Assembly: GCA_903858915.1 (NCBI GenBank) | Contig: CAIOKL010000072.1 | Span: 1 to 8,622, forward strand | Reading direction: 5' to 3' | DNA: 8,622 nt | Source of the DNA: an uncultured Alphaproteobacteria bacterium | Lineage (GTDB): Bacteria; Pseudomonadota; Alphaproteobacteria; Rickettsiales; UBA1997 | Part shown: piece after piece, positions 1 to 5,588 of the stretch | Layout: every line of letters starts with the position of its first letter | Numbering within the stretch: the first letter of the stretch is position 1 | Made by a program: the position numbers and the translations under genes | Notes under the pieces: generated by a model | Seen by the model: only the letters and a program-made list of their open reading frames with translations | Told to the model about the DNA's origin: nothing | The model's database searches: none

Positions 1-819
1 AAAGGCATTGATCGCAAATCACTAATCGTAGCTTTCGGCGGCGGTGTAGTTGGCGATTTAGCCGGATTTGTTGCGTCAATTTTATTGCGCGGAATCGATT
101 TCATTCAAATTCCCACAACCCTTCTCGCCGCAGTAGATAGCTCGGTCGGAGGCAAAACGGCAATTAATTCAAAGGCTGGAAAAAATTTAATCGGCAGCTT
201 CTACCAGCCAAAATTAGTACTCTGCGATTTAGAGTTTTTGAAAACTTTGCCCAAACGCGAACTAAGATCTGGTTACGCTGAAGTATTAAAATACGGACTA
301 ATTCGTGATAAAAATTTCTTCACATTTTTAGAAAAAAATTATCCAAAAATTTTTACTCACGACGTCGAATTTTTAGAAAAAATTATTACCCGCTCTTGCG
401 AGTTGAAGGCTGAAATAGTTGGGCGCGACGAGTATGAATCCGGCGAAAGAATGTTGTTAAATTTCGGCCACACTTTTGGTCACGTCTTTGAAACTGAAAC
501 CGGATATTCTAACGAAATATTGCACGGCGAAGCGGTGGCAATGGGCATGAAAATGGCTGCAAAAATGTCGCAAAATTTTGGATTAATTTCTAAAGATGAT
601 TTTGAAAGAATTGCACAACACCTAGAAAACTGTGGCTTTGTAACTGATCCAAAAGAAATCCGTAAAAATTGGAATGAGGAAAATCTCATCTCTCATCTCG
701 CCAAAGACAAAAAAAATGAGAACAAAAATCTTACTTTTATCTTACTAAAAAAAATTGGTGACGCCTTTATTCAGAAGGATGTGAAGCTGGAAGAGTTCAA
801 AAAAATTTTAAATAACTAA
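1..819 (+). CDS. aroB: 3-dehydroquinate synthase, 5'-truncated by window edge
   Basis: AroB converts DAHP to 3-dehydroquinate, the second step of the shikimate pathway, in the cytosol using NAD and a divalent metal. The frame is open from base 1, so the gene begins upstream; 272 residues are present and about 90 N-terminal residues are missing by comparison with the usual ~360. The sequence starts near the NAD-binding glycine loop (AFGGGVVGDLAGF, window codons 11-23), followed by IPTTLLAAVDSSVGGKTAIN. The three expected metal ligands are present: Glu in SGYAEVLKYG (bases 280-282), His in NFGHTFGH (469-471) and His in LHGEAVAMG (523-525). A TTG at base 85 lies inside the conserved fold and is not the start. 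The gene ends with TAA and converges on glyQ. AroB implies aromatic amino-acid or chorismate synthesis, which typical Rickettsia lack. Identification is secure from the motifs. Confidence 0.96.
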   Translation, partial: KGIDRKSLIVAFGGGVVGDLAGFVASILLRGIDFIQIPTTLLAAVDSSVGGKTAINSKAGKNLIGSFYQPKLVLCDLEFLKTLPKRELRSGYAEVLKYGLIRDKNFFTFLEKNYPKIFTHDVEFLEKIITRSCELKAEIVGRDEYESGERMLLNFGHTFGHVFETETGYSNEILHGEAVAMGMKMAAKMSQNFGLISKDDFERIAQHLENCGFVTDPKEIRKNWNEENLISHLAKDKKNENKNLTFILLKKIGDAFIQKDVKLEEFKKILNN

Positions 820-883
820 ACTAAAAACTCTCTGAGTGCTCTCAAAATAAATGCTTAAGCAGCAAAAATCGCTATTTTGGTTG

Positions 884-909
884 GCCAATTCTAAGGATTT
901 TTAGTTGGC
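884..909. terminator. Imperfect hairpin between convergent aroB and glyQ, possible shared terminator
   Basis: The arms GCCAA (884-888) and TTGGC (905-909) pair. An inner CTAA (891-894) pairs with TTAG (901-904) around a 6-nt loop, with a 2-nt bulge. It lies in the 125-nt gap between two converging genes, where a bidirectional terminator is expected. A 10-nt palindrome (TGCTTAAGCA, 852-861) lies just before it. Neither strand shows a convincing T-tract directly after the stem, so termination is inferred mainly from position. Confidence 0.3.
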
Positions 910-944
910 GCAAATATCTAACTTTTTACTGATGGCGCCTGAGG

Positions 945-1802
945 CTAATCTTTAACTACTAATTCACACGCCGCCTTCACCAAGCCACGAATTTGGCCAA
1001 TGTAAGAGGTGCGCTCAGTAACCGAAACTGCTCCGCGTGCGTCGAGTAAATTTAAAATGTGACTAGCTTTGAGTGCTTGCTCGTAGGCCGGGATGGGCAG
1101 ATTTTTTTCTGCTAAAATTTGCGACAGCTCTTTGCTTTCGGTAAAATTTTTAAACAAGGCCGCGATGTTTGAATGTTCTAAAATGAAAGCAGAGTTTTCA
1201 ATTTCGCTTTGTTTGAAAACATCGCCGTAAGTAATTTTTTCTTCTCCTGTTTTGCCGTTCCAGTTAATGTCAAAAATGCTGTCAACTTCCTGAACATGCA
1301 TGGCGATTCGCTCTAAGCCGTAAGTAATTTCGCCGGGAATTATTTCGCATTCAATGCCGCCAACTTGTTGCATGTAAGTGAATTGTGAGATTTCCATTCC
1401 GTTAAACCAAACTTCCCAACCTAGTCCTGATGCGCCGACAGAAGGATTTTCCCAATCATCTTCAACAAAACGAATATCGTTTTCTTTGGTGTTGAGGCCA
1501 ATTAAATCAAGGCTTTGAAGATAAAGTTGTTTAATATTTTGTGGCGCGGGTTTGAGTAAAACTTGGAATTGATAATAATGACTTAAGCGATTTGGATTAT
1601 TGGCAAACCTTGCATCAGTAGGACGGCGACATGGTTGAACATAAGCAACTTTCCACGGTTTTTTGCCTAAAGCGCGCAAAACCGTGGCGGGATGCAAAGT
1701 GCCGGCACCGACTTCAGTATCAATCGGCTGTAGCACTGTGCAACCATGGCTTGCCCAAAAATTTTGTAAGTCGAAAATAATTTGTTGGAATGATTTTACC
1801 AT
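945..1802 (-). CDS. glyQ: Glycine--tRNA ligase alpha subunit
   Basis: This is the catalytic alpha subunit of the bacterial alpha2beta2 glycyl-tRNA synthetase (class II), which activates glycine and charges tRNA-Gly in the cytosol. The 285 residues are slightly shorter than the ~300 usual, missing only a C-terminal tail. Visible family features are QPIDTEVGAGTLHPAT (25-40), a class II motif 2 region RRPTDARFANNPNRL then HYYQFQV (59-81), FVEDDWENPSVGASGLGWEVW (112-132), QQVGGIECE (145-153) and motif 3 GLERIAMHVQ (162-171). The C-terminus has the conserved LLDARGAVSVTER block. The start ATG lies 4 nt after the ndk stop and has an AGGA site 7 nt upstream, so the two genes are probably co-transcribed. 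The enzyme needs the beta subunit GlyS, usually encoded next to it; here the next gene is convergent aroB, so glyS must lie elsewhere. Confidence 0.96.
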   Translation of the reverse strand: MVKSFQQIIFDLQNFWASHGCTVLQPIDTEVGAGTLHPATVLRALGKKPWKVAYVQPCRRPTDARFANNPNRLSHYYQFQVLLKPAPQNIKQLYLQSLDLIGLNTKENDIRFVEDDWENPSVGASGLGWEVWFNGMEISQFTYMQQVGGIECEIIPGEITYGLERIAMHVQEVDSIFDINWNGKTGEEKITYGDVFKQSEIENSAFILEHSNIAALFKNFTESKELSQILAEKNLPIPAYEQALKASHILNLLDARGAVSVTERTSYIGQIRGLVKAACELVVKD

Positions 1803-1806
1803 TCAA

Positions 1807-2229
1807 TTATCCTACAATTTCATTGGTTGCGAAGAAAAATGCGATTTCATTTTTAGCATTTTCAAGACTATCGGAACCATGAACCGAATTGGCTTCGATT
1901 GACAAAGCAAATTCTTTGCGAATCGTTCCAGCATCAGCGTTGGCAGGGTTAGTTGCGCCCATGATTTCACGATTTTTAGCCACGGCATTTTCACCTTTCA
2001 AAACTTGAACAACAACGGCGCCAGAAGTCATGAATTTAACTAAATCTTTGTAAAAAGGGCGTTCGCGATGAACTGCATAAAATTCTCCAGCAGTTTTTTC
2101 GGATAAAAAAAGCATTTTTTGAGCAACGATTTTCAAACCAGCTTCTTCAAATTTAGCATTGATTTTGCCAGTTAAATTTCTTTGGGTTGCATCGGGTTTT
2201 AAGATTGATAGAGTAAGTTCAATAGACAT
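1807..2229 (-). CDS. ndk: Nucleoside diphosphate kinase
   Basis: Ndk transfers the gamma-phosphate of ATP to nucleoside diphosphates through a phospho-histidine intermediate, balancing NTP and dNTP pools in the cytosol. At 140 residues it has the standard bacterial length. Lys11 in ILKPDAT, the RPFY segment (57-60), the SGAVVVQVL strand (69-77), the GATNPANADAGTIR loop (91-104) and the active-site His117 in NSVHGSDS (115-121) are all in register with the family. It is first of a two-gene unit with glyQ; the ATG at 2229 is preceded by AT-rich sequence with no Shine-Dalgarno site. A sigma70-like promoter sits so close upstream that the mRNA may be nearly leaderless. Identification is secure. 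Confidence 0.97.
   Translation of the reverse strand: MSIELTLSILKPDATQRNLTGKINAKFEEAGLKIVAQKMLFLSEKTAGEFYAVHRERPFYKDLVKFMTSGAVVVQVLKGENAVAKNREIMGATNPANADAGTIRKEFALSIEANSVHGSDSLENAKNEIAFFFATNEIVG
1810..1815 (-). promoter_or_regulatory. Ribosome binding site of glyQ inside the ndk 3' end
   Basis: On the minus strand GTAGGA lies within the last ndk codons, 7 nt before the glyQ ATG. It is the clearest Shine-Dalgarno sequence in the window and supports both the chosen start and translational coupling with ndk. Most other starts here lack a visible one. Confidence 0.6.
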
Positions 2230-2234
2230 ATTTG

Positions 2235-2264
2235 ATTGTAAAAAGAATTAATAAAACTTGTAAA
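2235..2264 (-). promoter_or_regulatory. Candidate sigma70 promoter for ndk-glyQ
   Basis: Read on the minus strand, TTTACA (2264-2259, 5 of 6 to TTGACA) is followed after 18 nt by TACAAT (2240-2235, 5 of 6 to TATAAT). A start about 7 nt past the -10 box would fall essentially at the ndk ATG, implying a leaderless or very short-leader transcript. AT-rich DNA gives such matches by chance. Confidence 0.35.
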
Positions 2265-2363
2265 TGTTTCGAAGGATTTTGTAATCAAAAAACATTATTC
2301 TTCTTACAAGATAAAAAATTTTTAAGACTAAGTCAAGAAATCAGTTTGCTTTTAAAATTAAAA

Positions 2364-2392
2364 TTTACTTTGAGAATTTAATCGTGTAAAAT
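2364..2392 (+). promoter_or_regulatory. Candidate promoter for hisE-erpA
   Basis: TTTACT (2364-2369, 4 of 6) and TAAAAT (2387-2392, 5 of 6) are separated by 17 nt. The predicted transcript would start near 2399, leaving a leader of roughly 30 nt before hisE. It lies in the divergent gap between ndk and hisE, where a promoter in this direction is required. The sequence match alone is modest. Confidence 0.35.
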
Positions 2393-2427
2393 CATCAAAA
2401 TTTAATTGCAATATTGATAAATTTCTC

Positions 2428-2742
2428 ATGAAAAATTCACAAATTAATTTCGAAGAATTATATTCAATAATTTCTACTAAAATCGCCTCGCAAGATGAAA
2501 AATCTTACACCAATAAATTGGTCAAGGGCGATATTTCTCGCTTAGTTCAAAAAATTGGCGAGGAGGGCGTTGAAGTCACAATTGCTGGGCTTTTGCACGA
2601 TAAAAATAATTCAGAACAATCCCGCCAAAATTTAGTTAATGAAGTTTGCGATTTATTTTATCACAGCCTGGTTTTGTTGGCTAAAAATAAAATCAATTTA
2701 TCGGAAATTTTTGAAGAATTTAACAAAAGAAATAATCGTTAA
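2428..2742 (+). CDS. hisE: Phosphoribosyl-ATP diphosphatase (HisE-type)
   Basis: HisE hydrolyses phosphoribosyl-ATP to phosphoribosyl-AMP and pyrophosphate, the second step of histidine synthesis. At 104 residues it has the length of a stand-alone HisE. It shows the all-alpha NTP-pyrophosphohydrolase pattern: SYTNKLVKGDISRLVQKIGEE (26-46) with metal-binding acidic residues E45, E46 and E49, then NEVCDLFYHSLVLLA (71-85) with E72 and D75. The SYTxKL-K-G leader to the first helix favours HisE over MazG or dUTPase relatives. No Shine-Dalgarno site is visible before the ATG. The stop is 2 nt before the next start, so it should be co-expressed with erpA. No other his gene is in the window; hisE commonly sits beside hisF or hisI in related bacteria. 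A side role in nucleotide clean-up cannot be excluded. Confidence 0.88.
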   Translation: MKNSQINFEELYSIISTKIASQDEKSYTNKLVKGDISRLVQKIGEEGVEVTIAGLLHDKNNSEQSRQNLVNEVCDLFYHSLVLLAKNKINLSEIFEEFNKRNNR

Positions 2743-2744
2743 TT

Positions 2745-3092
2745 ATGAACAATGTTGAGCTCACCGAAAGTGCAAAAAAACGCATTTTAGAAATTAAAAA
2801 TAACACCAATAATCCGCAAAAATTTTTGCGTTTGACCGTTAAAAGTGGCGGTTGTAGCGGATTCCAATATATTTTTGAACTCGATGACAAAAACTTGGAG
2901 GATGATTTAATAATTTGCGAAGAAAATGACAAAAATGTGGCAAATTTAATTGCCAAAACCGACAAAATTTCTTTGCAATTTATTGAGGGCGCTAAAATTG
3001 ATTTCGTTGAAGAATTAGGTGCGAGTTATTTTAAAGTTGTTAATCCAAATGCTACCGCCAATTGCGGTTGCGGAGCATCTTTTGCGGTTTGA
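2745..3092 (+). CDS. erpA: A-type iron-sulfur carrier protein (ErpA/IscA family)
   Basis: A-type carriers bind an Fe-S cluster or iron and pass it to apo-proteins. The 115 residues match the family length, and the three ligand cysteines are present: C37 in SGGCSGFQY, and C107 and C109 in the C-terminal NCGCGASF. The preceding VVNPNATANCGCG block (98-110) is typical. An additional C58 lies outside the conserved ligand set. Which paralogue this is (ErpA, IscA or SufA) is hard to settle by eye; no isc or suf gene is adjacent, which mildly favours the ErpA type normally encoded alone. It starts 2 nt after the hisE stop with no clear ribosome site of its own, so translation probably depends on reinitiation or coupling. 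LeuC, further along the window, is a plausible 4Fe-4S client, but this is inference. Confidence 0.9.
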   Translation: MNNVELTESAKKRILEIKNNTNNPQKFLRLTVKSGGCSGFQYIFELDDKNLEDDLIICEENDKNVANLIAKTDKISLQFIEGAKIDFVEELGASYFKVVNPNATANCGCGASFAV

Positions 3093-3410
3093 TTTTATCT
3101 ATATATTCATTATCAACCACCCTTAACTTTTGCCTATCCCCAAATTTGAAATAACTTTGGAGCTTTTCTATTTGTCTCAATTTCTTGCTTAGTTATAATT
3201 TTTTATGTATTGCGATTTTGTTAATGGTCAACCGCAAGGGTTGCCCCTAAAGTTTTCTGCAAACTGAAAAAAGCTCAAAGGATTTTCCCCCCTCAAAAGG
3301 AGGTTCAACCCGAAAGATTTCCAAATGTATTTATAATTTGAAGTAATTTAAGAAATGAGAAAAGGATTCAAAGTTTTGCTGAGTTTTGAGGGAATAAAAA
3401 ATTATTACCT
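3093..3410. other. Structured 318-nt gap between erpA and the ankyrin gene
   Basis: No supported gene lies here. The middle part is visibly richer in G/C than the other gaps and holds three consecutive small stem-loops: GG-t-CAACC with GGTTGCC (3226-3245, loop GCAAG), AGTTT with AAACT (3251-3265) and CCTC with GAGG (3291-3303). Two longer-range inverted repeats overlay these: CTTTGGAGCTTTTC (3155-3168) against GAAAAAAGCTCAAAG (3266-3280) with slight bulging, and a perfect 9-bp pair CCCTCAAAA (3290-3298) with TTTTGAGGG (3384-3392). An A/T-only hairpin (3393-3406) lies just past the ankyrin stop. The region must terminate two converging transcripts, but no stem is followed by a good T-tract. 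A non-coding RNA or a degraded repeat element are alternatives. Confidence 0.45.
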
Positions 3411-4394
3411 TTAAATCGATTTTACAAATCCAAGTTGCGCGCTAACGGTTGACTGAGTTCCGCCATTTAATGCTCCAGAAGGCGATTGTTGCGCGGATTG
3501 TAATAATTGATTAACTCCTTCTCGAATACCTTCTTTATCATTTTCTTGACTTCTGAATACCAAATCTGCTTTGATGGAAGGTGGTTGTTTCGCGAAGCTA
3601 CTTTGTAATTGAGCAACTTTATCTTTAACAAATGGACCAACTCTGTGAGCAAGTACTAAATTACCATTTGCGATCGGGGCGTCACTGGCAGGAGTAAGTG
3701 TCTGACTTCCAAGTGTCTGACTTCTAAGGGGAAAACGATACTGAGTAGGCCCTTCAGCTTGAGTCTGAGTCTTTGTAGTCTCAAGTTTTGATAATAAAGT
3801 TCTTATTTCTGAAAAAAAAGTTTGATTATTGCCTGCAATCATGCTAGCAGTTTGTTTATTTGTATTTTCTATATTTAAATCCGCTTCAGCGTTTATTAAA
3901 TATTTAAAAACTTCAATATCTCCTATTCTAGATGCGGCAATAAGAGCTGTATCTCCAGAACTATTTTGTTTATTAATATCCGCTCCAGCGTTTATTAAAT
4001 ATTTAACAACTTCAATATCTCCTATTCTAGATGCGGCAATAAGAGCTGTATCTCCAGAACTATTTTGTTTATCTATATCCGCCCCAGCTTTTATTAAATA
4101 TTTAACAATTTCAATATTTCCTATTCTAGATGCGGCAATAAGAGCTGTATCTCCAGAACTATTTTGTTTATCAATATTCGCCCCAGCTTTTATTAATATT
4201 TCTACCATGTTTTTCTTTCCAAGGGATGAAGCAAATAAAAGAGGATTAGTATTACCATTGCTAGGATCACTAACATCACTATTAACATTAAATCCATCAT
4301 TTATTATTTTTCTTACCCCCTCTTCATTATTTTTTTGAATCTCATGTAAAAGTTCCATAACCGAAGCATTACTTCCCGGAAGATTTTCTCTCAT
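3411..4394 (-). CDS. Ankyrin-repeat protein with unrecognised C-terminal tail
   Basis: The 327-residue product has no signal peptide or membrane segment. A degenerate N-terminal ankyrin repeat (about 13-44) is followed by repeats at 45-77, 78-110, 111-143 and 144-176, each 33 residues with the GDTALIAASR...EVVKYLI-AGADI pattern, and a short cap to about 204. Ankyrin stacks bind proteins; the target here is unknown. Residues 205-245 are rich in S, T, Q and P and probably disordered. Residues 246-327 look partly helical and match no family I recognise. In host-associated alphaproteobacteria such proteins are often secreted effectors, so secretion is possible but not shown. No Shine-Dalgarno site precedes the ATG; Met13 is an alternative start. 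The gene stands alone between two 318-nt gaps, which suits an accessory or transferred gene. Confidence 0.88.
   Translation of the reverse strand: MRENLPGSNASVMELLHEIQKNNEEGVRKIINDGFNVNSDVSDPSNGNTNPLLFASSLGKKNMVEILIKAGANIDKQNSSGDTALIAASRIGNIEIVKYLIKAGADIDKQNSSGDTALIAASRIGDIEVVKYLINAGADINKQNSSGDTALIAASRIGDIEVFKYLINAEADLNIENTNKQTASMIAGNNQTFFSEIRTLLSKLETTKTQTQAEGPTQYRFPLRSQTLGSQTLTPASDAPIANGNLVLAHRVGPFVKDKVAQLQSSFAKQPPSIKADLVFRSQENDKEGIREGVNQLLQSAQQSPSGALNGGTQSTVSAQLGFVKSI
3696..3725 (-). repeat. 15-bp tandem duplication in the ankyrin protein tail
   Basis: AAGTGTCTGACTTCC (3696-3710) is followed immediately by AAGTGTCTGACTTCT (3711-3725), differing at the last base. Read on the minus strand it encodes two SQTL-containing pentads (within RSQTLGSQTL, residues 224-233). 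It keeps the reading frame and lies in the probably disordered linker, suggesting a recent slippage event. Confidence 0.85.
3867..4163 (-). repeat. Three tandem 99-bp repeats encoding ankyrin units
   Basis: Units at 3867-3965, 3966-4064 and 4065-4163 each encode one 33-residue ankyrin repeat. Each unit, with its junction to the next, contains an identical 53-nt block, starting at 3921, 4020 and 4119, including all third codon positions. The first two units also share the rest of their length with only a few changes. A fourth, clearly diverged unit (4164-4262) precedes them in reading order. DNA-level identity shows recent duplication or homogenisation and predicts copy-number variation between strains. 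Confidence 0.9.
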
Positions 4395-4712
4395 AATATT
4401 TATAGTAAATTAATAAATTTTTCACATTAAAAATTAGCTATAATTAATTTGAATAATAAATTATTAATTTGCAATATAAAAAAGTATAAAAGATTACAAA
4501 TTATTTTTTGCTTCAATTGATTTAAATTCTTCGATATTTGAATTCGGTTTATGCAAGAATTTTTTAATTTGAAATAATTTTATTTGAAATGTTTAATTCA
4601 TAAAAATTATTGCGGAGTAGCGAATTTATTGTGTTGAGTGATGTTATTAAAAATTTAATAAATTTGTGTTAGCGAATTTAAATAAGTTTTTTAAGTAAAT
4701 AAATTTAATTAT
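4395..4712. other. Very AT-rich 318-nt gap upstream of the ankyrin gene
   Basis: I see no gene here. The sequence is almost entirely A and T. It must contain the ankyrin-gene promoter: a TATAAA box on the minus strand (4404-4399) is a possible -10, without a good -35 partner. An 11-bp direct repeat TAGCGAATTTA occurs at 4618-4628 and 4670-4680, each adjoining or close to a TTGTGTT copy (4629-4635 and 4664-4670). No credible terminator for sppA stands out. Confidence 0.4.
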
Positions 4713-5588
4713 TTACAACCCAAACTTCCCAAAAGAAACTCGTTCTTCGATTTGGTTCAAAACCTTCGCAACCACATCGCCCGAGTCAAAAACGCCCGCG
4801 GATTTTTCGCTAATCAAATTTTTGATGAAAGATTTCTTCGTGGTAATTTCGATAAATTCAACTTCTTCGCCGAATTTTTCTTGCATTTTTTTACGCATAT
4901 CTGCGATGCCGTCAATCAGCCCTAAATCAAGTGCCGTCTTGCCCGCCCAAAAAGCTCCCGTAAAAATTTCTTCTTCATTTTTAGTAAGTTTTTCACCGCG
5001 ATGTTTGCGCACTAAATCTTTGAAATTATCAAAAATATCTTTTTGGGCTTGCTTTAAAATTTCAATATTGGCTTGCTCTTCGGGCAAGAATGGATCGAGT
5101 ATTGCCTTGTTTTTGCCTTCGGTATAAATGCGACGATCGACGCCGATTTTTTTGATTAAATCAACAAATCCAAAGCTCGAAAAAATTACTCCGATTGAAC
5201 CAACGATCGAAGAATTGTGAGCGTAAATTTCGTCGCCACTTAAGAGAAGCCAATATCCGCCTGATGCCGAGACATCTTGAGCAAAAGTATAAACTGGAAT
5301 TTTATTTTTTTCGGATAATTCACGAATGTAATTATAAATCAGTTCCGACTGAACAGGAGAGCCTCCCGGAGAGTTTATTGAAAGCGCCACCGCCGAAATT
5401 TTTTTAGACTCAAAAGCTTTTTTAATTAACGGTGCGTTATTAATAAAATTAATGCCTGTTTCAAATTTTGAATCCTTGCCGATAACTCCTGATAGAGTAA
5501 GGTGCGCAACTTTTTTATTTTTATTTTTTTTAAAAACTTTGCAAAAAATTTTAGTAAAAATACATTTACAATTCTTGTTCTGGCTCAT
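4713..5588 (-). CDS. sppA: S49-family signal peptide peptidase, SppA type
   Basis: SppA proteases degrade cleaved signal peptides and other membrane-associated peptides using a Ser-Lys dyad. The 291-residue length is that of the short, one-domain form. The conserved core is present: INSPGGSP (71-78), DVSASGGYW (105-113) with predicted nucleophile Ser109, HNSSIVGSIGVIFS (124-137), and YTEGKNKAILDPF (155-167) with Lys161 as general base, 52 residues after the serine as in single-domain SppA. The N-terminus is unusual: residues 1-27 are basic and cysteine-containing (C7, C9, C16) with no clear membrane helix, whereas most SppA proteins are membrane anchored. The start overlaps the end of the upstream transporter gene by 23 nt in another frame, and no other ATG lies before the catalytic core, so coupled translation is likely. 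It is last in the leuC cluster. Confidence 0.9.
   Translation of the reverse strand: MSQNKNCKCIFTKIFCKVFKKNKNKKVAHLTLSGVIGKDSKFETGINFINNAPLIKKAFESKKISAVALSINSPGGSPVQSELIYNYIRELSEKNKIPVYTFAQDVSASGGYWLLLSGDEIYAHNSSIVGSIGVIFSSFGFVDLIKKIGVDRRIYTEGKNKAILDPFLPEEQANIEILKQAQKDIFDNFKDLVRKHRGEKLTKNEEEIFTGAFWAGKTALDLGLIDGIADMRKKMQEKFGEEVEFIEITTKKSFIKNLISEKSAGVFDSGDVVAKVLNQIEERVSFGKFGL

Noticed and set aside
820..944. Possible tRNA or small RNA in the aroB-glyQ gap.
   Set aside because: No cloverleaf, T-loop consensus or anticodon stem could be assembled; only terminator-like dyads are present.
2257..2310. Inverted repeat CTTGTAA/TTACAAG plus ATGTTT/AAACAT between ndk and hisE.
   Set aside because: The arms are short, A/T-rich and interrupted by an 8-nt bulge, and the gap is divergent so no terminator is needed; likely chance.
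3205..3267. A 20-codon ATG-to-TGA reading frame (MYCDFVNGQPQ...) across the first hairpins of the 3093-3410 gap.
   Set aside because: Too short, no ribosome site, and it overlaps stem-loops that explain the composition; no support for coding.
3867..4262. Regular repeats suggesting a CRISPR-like array.
   Set aside because: The period is 99 bp and in frame, with no unique spacers; it encodes 33-residue ankyrin units.
3829..4338. A 169-codon hydrophobic frame on the plus strand, opposite the ankyrin repeats.
   Set aside because: Its internal repetition mirrors the 99-bp ankyrin units and it is a shadow; the minus-strand frame encodes a clear domain.
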